Shown in pieces: positions 10,321 to 22,102 of a stretch of 64,000 nucleotides of DNA. How positions within the stretch are numbered: position 1 is the first letter of the stretch; each line of letters opens with the position of its first letter. The stretch comes from Neocallimastix lanati (nom. inval.) (lineage: Eukaryota; Neocallimastigomycota; Neocallimastigomycetes; Neocallimastigales; Neocallimastigaceae). The notes under the pieces were generated by a model, which made no database searches, was not told where the DNA came from, and saw only the letters and a list, made by a program, of their open reading frames with translations. The position numbers and the translations under genes were made by a program. The stretch lies in assembly GCA_016946835.1 (NCBI GenBank), contig JACVTC010000015.1, forward strand, positions 731,001-795,000. The letters run 5' to 3'.

Positions 10321-10920
10321 ATAATTGTTTTATTATTTAATAATTTATTGTTGTCTTATTATTACAATTATTTCAATTATTCCTCCATTATTTAATTATC
10401 CATTATTTAATTATTTATTTATAAATACTCTTTTTATTATTTATTATTTATTATTTATTATTTATTATTTATTTAATTATTTATTATTTATTATTTATTA
10501 TTTATTATTTATTATTTAATTATTATTATTATTATTATTATTATTTATTATTTATTATTTATTATTTATTATTTATTATTTATTATTTATTATTTATTAT
10601 TTATTATTTATTATTCAATTATTTATTATTCAATTATTTATTATTCAATTATTTATTATTCAATTATTTATTATTCAATTATTTATTATTCAATTATTTA
10701 TTATTCAATTATTTATTATTCAATTATTTATTATTCAATTATTTATTATTCAATTATTTATTATTCAATTATTTATTATTCAATTATTTATTATTTATTA
10801 TTTATTATTTATTATTTATTATTTATTATTTATTATTTATTATTTATTATTTATTATTTATTATTCAATTATTTATTATTCAATTATTTATTATTTATTA
10901 TTTATTATTTATTAATAATA
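10321..10920. repeat. Satellite of 7-bp ATTATTT units with an embedded 15-bp higher-order repeat
   Basis: From about 10435 the sequence is a near-perfect run of the 7-mer ATTATTT. From about 10610 to 10795 a 15-bp unit (ATTCAATTATTTATT) is repeated about a dozen times without change, then the 7-mer array resumes to 10915, interrupted once by two 15-bp units. The 15-mer looks like two 7-mers plus one base, so it probably arose within the array and then expanded. Confidence 0.9.
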
Positions 10921-11640
10921 TTCACAAAAAAAAAAAAAACACAGAAAATTGCAATATAATCAATTTTCCAATAAATATTTTATATCATTTTTGAATGGTT
11001 ACACAAGTTACATCATATAATAATTTTTTTTCTTTTTTTGATAATGAAGTTAAATCTTTTTTTTATGATTCATTTTTTTTTTTTTTTATCTTTTTTAAAA
11101 AAAAAAAAAAAAAAAAATTATCGTGAAATTAAATATTTATTGAAAATATGTAGAATTTACTTTTACTTTGTTAACATAAAAAAAAAAAGGCTTAAAATAA
11201 AAATAATTTTCAAAAAAAAAAAAAAGATTATTTACATATTAAGGAAGAAATATTATTGAAGATGATATATATACTTCATATATATATCTCATCTTTTTCA
11301 TTTATGAATAAACCATATAAATATATAACGAAAATTAAATATATTCATTAAAATATTCAATATATAATTTGAATATGAATATATTATTGCTTTTTCTACC
11401 CCAAATATTTATGTATTTATGAATTATTAAAGTTTATTTTTGGAAATGTTTTTTTTTTTAATATATTTTAATTATATTGAAATTTAATTAATTTATGTCT
11501 CATCCTATGTATAAATAATATAATAAATTATTAATTATTATAAATGAAAAAGAAAATAAATTAAAAAAAAAAATTTTTTAATAATTAATCCATAATATAT
11601 AATAACCAATATTTAATAAATAACCAACCAATATTTATTA
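10921..11640. other. A/T-rich intergenic DNA
   Basis: Homopolymer A runs near 10926-10938 and 11098-11116 and no convincing ORF. The Lys/Phe-rich 73-codon frame at 11038-11259 is a product of A and T runs. Confidence 0.6.
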
Positions 11641-11950
11641 ATAATACTATTTAATATTCAATATTTATTAATTACTATTTAATATTCAATATCTATTAAT
11701 TACTATTTAATATTCAATATCTATTAATTACTATTTAATATTTTATATTTTTTTTTAATTACTATTTAATATTCAATATCTATTAATCTATTTAATATTC
11801 AATATCTATTAATTACTATTTAATATTCAATATCTATTAATCTATTTAATATTCAATATCTATTAATTACTATTTAATATTCAATATCTATTAATTACTA
11901 TTTAATATTTTATATTTATTAATTACTTTTTTAATATTCTATATTTTTTT
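11641..11950. repeat. 28-bp tandem repeat
   Basis: A unit of about 28 bp (TATTTAATATTCAATATCTA followed by TTAATTAC) is repeated roughly ten times between 11645 and 11950, with some shortened units that lack part of the TTAATTAC segment and a few T-expansions. It is non-coding. Confidence 0.85.
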
Positions 11951-13020
11951 TAATTACTATTTTATTAAACAAATTAATATATAATAATTAATAATTTATT
12001 ATTTAGCATCTCATTCCCAAAGAGAAATAATAATTATTATAAATCTAGAGTTTAAAAAAGAATTATTTTTATAATTATTAAAACAATAAACAATTTTTTT
12101 TTTTTTTATTTTTATCATTATTTTAATTTAGTAATATTAAGATTTATGAATTAAAATGACTATATATATAATTAAAAGAATATTAAATAAAATATAATAT
12201 TTAGTTATTAAATAATAATAAAAAAAATAATCATTAATGTTGAATAGCTTGTAGCATTTAGAAACTATTATTAAATTTTAACAATTGACACATAAACTTG
12301 TTGATATAGGAATAATTCTTTCAATAATAGTAAAAACATTGAAGAATTATTTATTGGATTGTAAAATAATTTTTACTTATTTATTCTTTTAAATTTAACC
12401 AGTTTAGTTTTTATTTTTATTATTATTTTTTTTTTTTTTTTTTTTTTTTATTATTATTTCAAAAAAAAAAAAAATAATAATAATAATATTATGTTAAATT
12501 TAATTTAAAATAAATTTTTGGGTCACTTTAAAAATGAGAATATTTCATCTGAGCTTTATTCACTTAAATGATTAATTAATATCTACTTCATTTAATTAAT
12601 GATTTAATTATTAAATTAATTATTATGAAAAACCAACAATAAAAATAAATTGAAACAATGATTTCCAATATATTATTTTCCATTAATAATAAGAATAGAA
12701 ATAATAAAAAATAATAAAAAATGAAAATTAAAAAAATAAAGAAATCATTTTTATTATTAAGATATAATTTAAAAGAGGCAGTATTTAAACTTAACGTATT
12801 ATAAAGTGTAATTATCTAATGATATTAAATAATAAATTAGTGAATTGCTAAAAAATAAACAATAAAATAAAATAAAATAAATAGTTGAAATATGAATTTA
12901 AAGTATAGAGTGAATAAAATAAAATAAAATAAAAATAAAAATTTTTAATTATAACTAATAATTACAATTAATAAAAACTAGTAGTACATGTATATATCTA
13001 AAATTAAAACTTTAAAGATG

Positions 13021-13056
<36 letters not shown>
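11951..13056. other. A/T-rich intergenic DNA with one imperfect hairpin
   Basis: No gene seen. At 12311-12351 AATAATTCTTTCAAT faces ATTGAAGAATTATT across a short loop, giving a ~14 bp imperfect hairpin. T-runs occur at 12427-12449 and a ~31-base A-run at 13028-13057. Composition alone can produce such hairpins, so no function is claimed. Confidence 0.5.
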
Positions 13057-13060
<4 letters not shown>

Positions 13061-13116
13061 GGGTTGGGCTGCTTATTCATAAAATCCTGATATTAGACTA
13101 CGACCTAATCATAGAC
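13057..13116. ncRNA. GC-richer island with two small hairpins, unidentified
   Basis: About 60 bp of mixed composition lie between two long A-runs. ATCAGG (13057-13062) can pair with CCTGAT (13086-13091), and ATTAG with CTAAT just after. On the minus strand a weak C-box-like ATGATTA and a CTGA D-box-like word occur in the right order for a C/D snoRNA, but no terminal stem is convincing. It could equally be a fragment of an unrelated sequence. The call is speculative. Confidence 0.15.
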
Positions 13117-13138
13117 CTTGATGAAGATAAAATAAATG

Positions 13139-13169
<31 letters not shown>

Positions 13170-13170
13170 A

Positions 13171-13214
<44 letters not shown>

Positions 13215-14760
13215 TGAATTTATATGAAACTTCTGTTCAATAAATGAAAAAAAGACTTTCATGAAATTTAGAAATTATCAAACAAAAAACTACGTTGTAC
13301 TACGAAGAAAAAAAAAAAGATACTTCGTGAAATAGTAATAATATAAAAAAAAATAAAAATAAAATAAAATTCGTTCCAAATCTTCATAAAAGATTTAATT
13401 GATTTTAATAAAAATTAAATTATTTTATCAATAAAATTTTATTTATTTTATATTTTATAAATATTAATATTAATAAAATAATAATTAAATGATTAAAATA
13501 TTTTTATTGGTGTAATGAAACATCTTATGGAAACTTTATTTATTATTGGTTATTATTATTACTATAATTAAAGTTTTAATATTCTTATTACTATTTAATT
13601 AAAAAATAGATATAATTAATAAAATAATCTATCAAATAAATTTATAACTAAATAATATATAAATTTATATAAATAAATAAATGTATTATATAATAATAAA
13701 TAAATAAATTATATGATAGTAAATAAATAAATTATATAATAATAAATAAATAAATTAATAAATTATATAATAATAAATAAGTAAATTAATAAATTATATA
13801 ATAATAAATAAGTAAATTATATAATAATAAATAAATAAATTATATAATAATAAATAAATAAATAATATTATAGTAAAGAAATAAATAAAATAATAATAAG
13901 AATGGATTAAAGAATGAACAATGAAAAAATGGATAATGAAAAGAAAAAACAAATGATAAATGAATGAATAATGAATAAATAAATAATGAAAAATTAATGA
14001 AAAATAAAATAATTAAAAATGAAATGATTAAAAAATAATGAAAAATAAATCATAAAATAATGAAAATTGAATCATAAAATAATGAAAAATAAATAATTAA
14101 TAATTAATTAATAAAAATAGTTTAATGAATAGTTTAATAATCAATAATAATAAAAATTATTAAAATATTAATTATACTTATTTAAAATGAAACTTAACTA
14201 ATTTTAATAATAATATTTATATTATATAAAAAAAAAAAAAAATTTTTTTTCATAAAATATACTAATATTTAATTGATAAAATGTGATAGTAAAAGGAATT
14301 AAAAAATTTAATAATAAATTAATATATTTTAATAACTAAAGAAAACTTTAAATACTGTTCCATAATTCTAAATTTTTAACATAAACTAATAAATTATTCT
14401 AAGCTTAGCTTAAACGAAAATAACTTAAAATAAAAAATTAAATAACTTTTATTATTTAAACTTTAGAAAATATTTAAAAGAATAGTATAAAAATAATATC
14501 GTAAGAAATAGAACTTCATATTCATTTTAAAATAATAATAAAAATAGTTATTAGAATATTGAAATTTAAAAGTAAAAAAAAAAAAAAAAAAAAATAATAA
14601 TAATAATAATAATAGTTGTAGTAATAGTAGTAGTAGTAGTAGTAGTAATATCTGTAATAGAATACTAAATAAATAAATAAAACATTTAATGAATAAATAA
14701 AAATAATTTAAAATAAAATATTATATTAAATAAATAAATAGAATATTTAATATAAATAAT
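13117..14760. repeat. Low-complexity DNA with TAA and AAATAAAT-type tandem repeats
   Basis: A-run and (TAA)n at 13138-13210; a ~24 bp repeat of ATAATAAATAAATAAATTAT type at 13680-13865; (TAA)n then (TAG)n at 14595-14650. The last part, from about 14520, resembles the TAA/TAG spacer of the ankyrin units, so the array's recognisable left edge is near 14.5 kb. No gene. Confidence 0.7.
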
Positions 14761-15183
14761 ATCTACGAAATATTCAACTAATTCTTTATTTCCACTACGA
14801 CATGCATGAAATAATGGCGTTTCACAAAGATAATTCTCTTTATTTATATCGGTTCCATGGACAATTAAATATTAAATTAAATGTTTCTTTTTATCCTGAA
14901 TTACCTGATTTAAAAAGTCTGTATTATTTTTTACATCTTTCATTACTTTAATTTTAAATTTATTATTAGTAATGTGATGTTTTAAATTCTCTTTTGAAAT
15001 ACCTTATTTATTTTTATATCTAAAAAGTAACTCCTTAATAAATTCATCATCATAAAATTTGATATTCTTAAAAATAATATTTAATACTTTATTATTATTA
15101 TCTTCTATAAATCTTTTTATGAGGGCAGAAGAAATTAAATCATCTTTATTAATTTTTAATATAAATTTTAATACTTTTGAAGA
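14761..15183 (-). pseudogene. Truncated ankyrin-family fragment (5' part only, start codon lost)
   Basis: This is homologous to about codons 20-165 of the intact copies: the N-terminal domain and the first ankyrin repeats. The frame has two stops, where Gln codons became TAA, at 14872-14874 (in the HLIQYL block) and 15004-15006 (in KNKQGISK). On the upstream side the homology stops around codon 20 and jumps straight into the 5' flank that normally lies ~150 bp upstream of the ATG, so start codon and leader were deleted. On the downstream side it is cut after the VEYF motif and continues into the TAA/TAG spacer. It is a dead remnant at the left end of the array. Confidence 0.85.
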
Positions 15184-15309
15184 ATAGCAGTATAGATTTA
15201 GATTATAACTAATACTAATTATAGTAATTAATATTTATAAATGTAACTAAATAATTAATAAAAACTTTAATCAGGATTAATTTCTACTATTTATATCATA
15301 ATTAAAAAA

Positions 15310-15996
15310 GGTCATATTAGCTATGTCCAATATACAATAGGTTATTTTTTTTTTTTTTTTGCATTTCGTTGTACGCGTTTTTCCAAAGTCTTTAATGAAA
15401 AAAAAAAAACTTTAATGCGATTCAATACCATTTTTCTGTAATATTCGAGCCTACTTGAGCATCTTCAGCAATACTGTCTTCATACAACTTCTTTTCCTTT
15501 CTTTTGTTGAGATTTCAGTAATTTTGAATGGTGGCTAAGTAATTTGTTTGATGTTATATATTTTATTAATTTCTTTTGCTTTCAAGTGGTCATAAATAGC
15601 AGCATACCAAATTGGGTCGTTTTTGTTTCTTGGTAAGTTTGTCTATGGAGAAGCTAGTAGTCATTCTAAATTGAGATTCTTAATCTTTTATTGAATAATA
15701 AGATTTTATTAATAAAAATATTTATGGAATATAATATTTTATGAATAAAGTTATTTATAAATAATAATAAAGAGTTATTTACAAATGTTTAATATAAATA
15801 AAATTTACATGGACTTACACTAAAATCTTGCTTGTTCTAAAATACTTTTTAATTAATTACAGTATATTAGGTTTATATTAATAATTTATATATTATCATT
15901 ATTCTAGAGTTATTTAATTTATAAATTCACCTATTGCTAACAATTATTATTATTCGTAATATAATTAAAAAGGTCATATTCATATTATTTATGTCC
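15310..15996 (-). mobile_element. Ty1/copia-like remnant (gag start) flanked by related 19-25 bp motifs, spacer copy 0
   Basis: In minus sense: a GGACATAA...GACC motif at 15996-15972, then ~300 bp non-coding, then an ATG at 15664 opening MTTSFSIDKL, a +1 shift, then NDPIWYAAIYDHLKAKEI, then decay and a second motif at 15328-15310. The peptide fits the copia gag start pattern (F-x-I-x-x-L-x-G-x-N...W...I...L..K). The motif pair could be what is left of LTR ends. Stops and the frameshift make it non-functional. It lies 5' of the truncated ankyrin fragment. Confidence 0.45.
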
Positions 15997-16109
15997 TTTA
16001 TACATAAATTACAAAAAAAAATATTTAATTAAAATAATTAGTATTTTGGAGTTAATCGCTTTAAAATAATAAATTAAATAGTTATTAGAATATTGAAATT
16101 TAAAAGTAA

Positions 16110-16185
<76 letters not shown>

Positions 16186-16202
16186 GTAGTAGTAGTAGTA
16201 AC

Positions 16203-16233
<31 letters not shown>
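16110..16233. repeat. TAA/TAG microsatellite, spacer copy 0
   Basis: (TAA)n, a short (TAG)n block near 16185-16200, TAACAA, then (TAA)n. The 66-codon poly-Leu minus-strand ORF here is purely a product of the microsatellite. Confidence 0.9.
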
Positions 16234-16769
16234 TGTGTAATAGAATATTAAATAAATAAAAAAATAAAATATTAAATATAATATTATATAAATAAATCAA
16301 TAGAATATCTAATATGAATAATTATATTAGTACTACTAATAAAAAAGATTATAAATAATAATTCAAATTTAACAAATGTTGTAGAAATATATATACTATT
16401 AATGTTATAAAAATATAATTAAAAAAAAAATAAAAAAAAAAATTAAATAAAAATAGTAAATAAAAAAAAAAAAAATAAAATAAAAAATTATTAAATAATA
16501 ATTAATAAATAAAAAAAATTTTAAATAATAAGTAATAAATAATAATTTATGATCTATTTATTTTACTTTATTAATTTTATATATATATATACTTTTATAT
16601 ATATGATTAATATTTTTACATTTTGATTTCTTTTTTTTTTTTTTTAATATTTTAGATATTTTATTTTATATCAATAAAATGATGTAATTATTTTTTTTTT
16701 TTTATTTATTATTTTTTTTTTTTTTTTTTTTTTTTTGCTTTTTTTGTTTTAAAATTATAGTTTTTAAAA

Positions 16770-19319
16770 TTATTCATGTCCTATGCCCTCTACTAATAAT
16801 TGAATTAAGGCATCATTTCCATTACGGCGTGCAACCATTAATGGTGTTTCTCCATCTTCATTTTCTTTATTTATATCTGCTCCATGTTTCAATAAATATT
16901 TAATTAAGCCTATATCTTCATATTTGTGGATACAGGCTTTAAATAATGGGGTTTCACCTTGATTATCTTCTCTATTAATATCTGCTCCATTTTCTACTAA
17001 AAATTCAATTAAATCCTTATTTTTATTTTTGGAGATACAAGCTTTAATTAATAGTGTTTGCCCCTTATTATTTCTCTTATTTATATCTGCTCCATGTTCT
17101 ATAAGACATTTAATTAAATCAGTAGTTTTTACTCCGAAAACATAAAATAATGGGGTCTCTCCATCCTCATTTTCTTTATTTACATCGGCTCCATGTTCTA
17201 TTAAATATTCAACTATTTCTCTATTTCCATGAAGACATGCAAAAAATAATGGGGTTTGAGAATTATGAATTTCTTTATTTACGTCGGCTCCAAGTTCTAC
17301 TAAATATCTAATTAAATCTTTATTATTAAAAATGCATGCCTTTGATAATAGTGTCGTTCCATATTTATTTCTTTTGTTTATATCTGCTCCAAGTTTTTCT
17401 ATTAAATAATTAATTAAACTTTTATTTAAACTTTCATGGGATTCGACCATAAATAGTGGTGTTTCCCCTTATTATTTTCTTTATTTACATCGGCGCCTTG
17501 TTCCACTAAATATTTAATTAAATCTACATTGGCACCTTCTCTGACACAGGCTTTAAATAATGGGGTTTCTCCTTCATTATTTTCTTTATTTATATCTGCT
17601 CCAAGTTCAACTAAGAATCTAACTAACTCTTCATCTCCATCAAGGCATGCATGCATAAAATAATACGGTATTACCATACCTATTTTCTTTATTTATATCT
17701 GCTCCAAGTTCAACTAAAAATCTAATTATATCTTTATATCTATAATGATATACATAGAGCAATGGGGTCGTAGCATGACAATTCTCTTTATTTAAGTCGG
17801 CTCCAATTTCTACTAAAAATCTAATAAACCTTTTATATTTATCATAACATGGATTAAATAATATAATACTCCCAGTATTATTTTCTATATTTATATCTGC
17901 TCCACTTTTCACTAAATATTTAATTAAATTAGTGTTTACAATTCCATTGGTGGTGCAAACCTTAAATAATGGCGTTTGCCCTTCATTATTTTCTTTATTT
18001 ACATCCGCGCCATGTTCCACTAAATATTTAATAAAATCAAAATTTGTATATTCGTTGACACAGACTTTAAATAACGGGGTTTCCCCCTCATTGTTTTTTT
18101 TATTTATATCTGCTCCATGTTCCATTAAAATGCCAACTAAATCTTCATTTTCTTCATAACAGGCATAAAATAATGCTGTTTCACCCTTATTATTTTCCTT
18201 ATTTATATCTGCTCCAAGTTCCATTAAATATGTAATTAAACCTTTATCCACTTTTTTTTTCGTACATGCTTTAAATAATGCTGTTTCACCCTTAGTATTT
18301 TCCTTATTAATATCTGCTCCATGTTCCACTAAATATTTAATTATATTTTCATATTTTGTATCACATATATAAAATAACACCGTCTCACCATCCTTATTTT
18401 CTTTATGTATATCTACTCCAAGTTTTATTAAATATTCAACTAAATCTTTATTTCCACTAAGGCATGCATCAAAGAATGGCGTTTTACCAGAACTATCTTC
18501 CTTATTTATATCTGAACCACGTTCTATCAAATATAAAACTAAATCTTTATTTCCACTAAGGCATGCATCAAAAAATGGCGTTTTACCAGAATTATCTTCT
18601 TTATTTATATCCGAACCATGTTCTATCAAATATAAAACTAAATCTTTATTCCCACTATGGCATGCATCAAAAAATGGCGTTTTACCAGAATTATCTTCTT
18701 TATTTAAATCTGAACCATTTTTTATTAAATATAAAACTAAATCTTTATTTCCACTAAGGCATGCATCAAAAAATGGCGTTGAACCATAATAATCTTCTTT
18801 ATTTATATTTAATCCATGTTCTACAAAATATTCAACTAATTCTTTATTTCCACTACGACATGCATGAAATAATGGCGTTTCATAAAGATAATTCTCTTTA
18901 TTTATATTGATTCCATGGACAATTAAATATTGAATTAAATGTTTCTTTTTATCAAGAATTACCTGATTTAAAAATTCTGTATTATTTTTTATACCTTTCA
19001 TTGCTTTAATTTTAAATTTATTATTAGAAATGTGATGTTTTAAATTCTCTTTTGAAATACCTTGCTTATTTTTATATTTAAAAAGTAACTCCTTAATAAA
19101 TTCATCATTATAAAAATTCATATTATTAAAAATAATAGTTAACAATTTATTATTATTATTTTTTATGAATCTTTTTATGAGAGCGGAAGATATTAAATCA
19201 TCTTTATTAATTTTAAATATAAATTTTAATACTTCTGAATTAAACTCATTATTGTCATATGTTTCTAATGCAATATCTCTCTTGGTTTTAATTTTATTTT
19301 TATTATCTTGAACGGACAT
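16770..19319 (-). pseudogene. Ankyrin-repeat gene copy 1, broken by two frameshifts
   Basis: It has the full family layout: MSVQDNKNKIKTKRDIALE start at 19319, helical N-terminal domain, about 21 ankyrin repeats and the closing GETPLMVARRNGNDALIQLL cap. The frame breaks twice. A 4-bp insertion lies within GCATGCATGCATA at 17647-17656, where sister copies read GCATGCATGAAAT. A missing C lies in the run at 17465-17468, where copy 8 has five C. The three open pieces are 17640-19319, 17426-17677 and 16770-17450. The C-run change could be a sequencing error; the 4-bp tandem insertion looks like slippage. This copy keeps the ancestral repeats lost in copies 2-6 (SGADINIENN, IGADLNKENCHA, and the TTDLIKCLIEHG repeat near the 3' end). 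It also shows three near-identical GSD-L/INKEDxSG repeats at 18466-18790. No LINE lies 3' of it. Confidence 0.8.
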
Positions 19320-19594
19320 TTTTTTTTTTTATTATAATTATTATTATAGTTTTAATATAAATAGTTAATAATTTTGTCGGTATTTAATATTTTTTTTAGA
19401 AATAAAAATCACAACAAATATATATAATTTATGTAAATATTTTTTTTTTTTTTTTATTTTTATTTTTATAATAACAGTATTGATTTAGATTACTAATATA
19501 CTAATTTATAATAATTAGTATTTATAAATGCAACTAAATAATCAATAATAACCAATCAGGATTAATTTCTACTATTTATATTATAATTAAAAAA

Positions 19595-20284
19595 GGTTAT
19601 ATTAGCTATGTCCAATATGTAATAGGTTATTTTTTTTTTCATTTTGTTGTACGCGTTTTTTGAGAGTCTTTAATGAAAAAATAATTTAATGCGATTAAAT
19701 ATCTTTTTGCTGTAATATCCGAGCCTACTTGAGCATTTTCAGCAATACTGTCTTAATATTACTTCCATCCTTTCTTTTGTTGAGATTTCAGTAATTTTGA
19801 ATGGTGGCTAAGTAATTTGTTAGATGTTACATACTTTATTAATTTCTTTTGTGGTCATAAATAGCAGCATACTAAATTGGGTCGTTTTTGTTTCCTTGTA
19901 AGTTTGTCTATGGAGAAGCTAGTAGTCATTTTAAATTGAGATTCTTAATATTTTATTGAATAATAAAATTTTATTAATAAAGTTATTTATTGAATATAAA
20001 ATTTTATTAATAAAATTATTTATTGAATATAAGATTTTATGAATAATTTTATTTATAAATAACAATAAAGAGTTATTTACAAATGTTTTATATAAATAAA
20101 ATTTACATATACTTATATTAAAATGTTGCTTTTTCTAAAATACTTTCAATTAATTACAATATATTAGGTTTATATTAATAATTTATATATTCTATAGAGT
20201 TATTTAATATATAAATTCACCTATTGCTAACAATTATTATTATTTTTCGTAATATAATTAAAAAAAGTCAAATTATTTATGTCC
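19595..20284 (-). mobile_element. Ty1/copia-like remnant, spacer copy 1
   Basis: Same structure as the copy at 15310-15996, with the gag-like ATG at 19929. The extra A after GACA shifts the frame, as in every copy except that at 51241-51964. The CTTTCAAG piece of the gag-like frame is deleted here, as in copies 2-5. Confidence 0.45.
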
Positions 20285-20395
20285 TTTTATATATAAATTA
20301 AAAAAAATATATTTAATTAAAAAATTAGTATTTTGGAGTTAATCATTTTAAAATAATAAATTAAATAGTTATTAGGATATTGAAATTTAAAATTA

Positions 20396-20398
<3 letters not shown>

Positions 20399-20431
<33 letters not shown>

Positions 20432-20628
20432 AAAATAATAATAATTAAATAATAATAATAATAATAATAACTATAATAATAATAGTAGTAGTAGTAACAA
20501 TAATAATAATAATAATAATAATAACTATAATAATAATAGTAGTAGTAGTAACAATAATAATAATAATAATAATAACTATAATAATAATAGTAGTAGTAAT
20601 AACAATAATAATAATAATAATAATAATA
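20399..20628. repeat. TAA/TAG microsatellite, spacer copy 1
   Basis: Contains a higher-order repeat in which (TAA)n, CTATAATAATAA, (TAG)3-4 and TAACAA recur three times, with a period of about 50-65 bp. Confidence 0.85.
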
Positions 20629-20825
20629 TCTGTAATAAAATACTAAATAAATAAATAAATAAAATATTAAATATAATATTATAATATATAAATAAATTAA
20701 TAAAATATCTACTATAAGTAATTATATTAGTAATACAAATAAAAAAGATAATAAATAATAATTCAAATTTAGTAAATGATGTAGAAATATATACTATTAA
20801 TGATATAAAAATATAATTAAAAAAA

Positions 20826-20903
20826 TTTTTTTTTTTAACGGCAGAAAAATTGTTTCATCTTTATTAATTAAATTTTTGATAAAATACATGTAATAATAAA
20901 AAA

Positions 20904-20955
<52 letters not shown>

Positions 20956-21797
20956 TAAAAGATAAAAAAATAAACAAAAAAAACCACAAAATAAAAAAAA
21001 AGCAAAATAAAATAAAATAATGGTATAATATATTCTAGTTTCTTTTAATTAATATCTGTAAGACTTCACAAAGGCAATATTATACTGAAGTATATTAATT
21101 ATTTTTGACTTCACAATGTTGATCATAATTTTAAGATACGAAATTAAGATCTTTTTTTGGTTGCGCTAGCCCTGCTGGCCTGTCTTACTGTTTCTTCAGC
21201 ATTGATGCTCTTGGTAATAGTAGTACGACTCGATTTGAACCTATTGAACAAAGACCTTTGCTGGCCAATAGCAATAGGTATAATCGATGGAAGAAAAGCC
21301 GCAGTAACCACCAAGAATGGAGTATAAGAATAAGCATTTGATTTCATCTGGCACTTAAATAGATCCTTCCATTCCCATATGAAAGATCAGGATATTCTTA
21401 ATAAAGCTTTATAAAATCTGATGTTTCTTCGAATCTGTTTTTTTGTCATAAAATTCAGTTTTAATAGAATTGATTTTCATATCTCTTTTCCAATAAAAAT
21501 CCTTGATTTTTTTATCGTTACTTCGTTACTACCTATTTTCTCTAGTTTACGTTTAAGAGTTCTACTTTCTTTCGTCCAAGTATATTTTTTATATTTTTGG
21601 AATATTATTAACTAAATAGGAAATAATACATTTTGAATCTTTCCATTTTTCAAAACATTTAAATTGAGACAAAGCATATTTAGCTGACAATGGAGGAATA
21701 TTTAAATCCTTTGATATAGAATATACAGTAATAAATGAATTGGATTTGTGTAAACCTGAAATCCATCTTAATCCTTTATTAATTAATTTCTAAGAGA
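20826..21797 (-). mobile_element. 5'-truncated LINE (non-LTR retrotransposon) fragment between ankyrin copies 1 and 2
   Basis: Minus-strand reading from 21797 gives KGLRWISGLHKSNSFITVYS and onward (DLNIPPLSAKYALSQF), which matches the conserved stretch just after the RT domain of fungal LINEs (ALRW-I-GL...IPPLSA). Further on, after stops and frameshifts, RFYKALLRIS and LFKCQMKSNAY resemble the final ALRYPELS...LIRCR-NA region. The minus-strand 3' end is an oligo(A), seen as T11 at 20826-20836. Spacers without this insert (around 16420-16450 and 52470-52500) run straight across. It is therefore a 5'-truncated, dead insertion. A long A-run (20890-20953) lies inside its 3' part. Confidence 0.7.
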
Positions 21798-22102
21798 AAA
21801 AAAAATTATATTAAAATAGTAATTAAAAAAAAAATAAAATAGTTTTTATAAAATAAAAAAATATTAAATAATAAGTAATAAATAATAATTTATGGTCAAA
21901 TTTTATTTATTTTATTTTATTAATTTTTTTATATATATTTTTTATATATATAATTAATATTTTTATATTTTGTTTTTGTTTTTTTTTTTCTTATATTTTA
22001 GATATTTTATTTTATATCAATAAAATGATGTAATTTTTTTTATTTTTATTTGTTATTTTTATTTTTTTTTAGTTTTTTGTTTTTAAAATTGTAGTCTTTA
22101 AA

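Noticed and set aside
12311-12351. Hairpin as a transcription terminator or microRNA precursor
   Set aside because: Stem is almost pure A/T with a mismatch; expected by chance in this composition.
16100-16300. Poly-Leu ORF, and the similar one at 52107-52349
   Set aside because: Translation of the TAA microsatellite on the minus strand.
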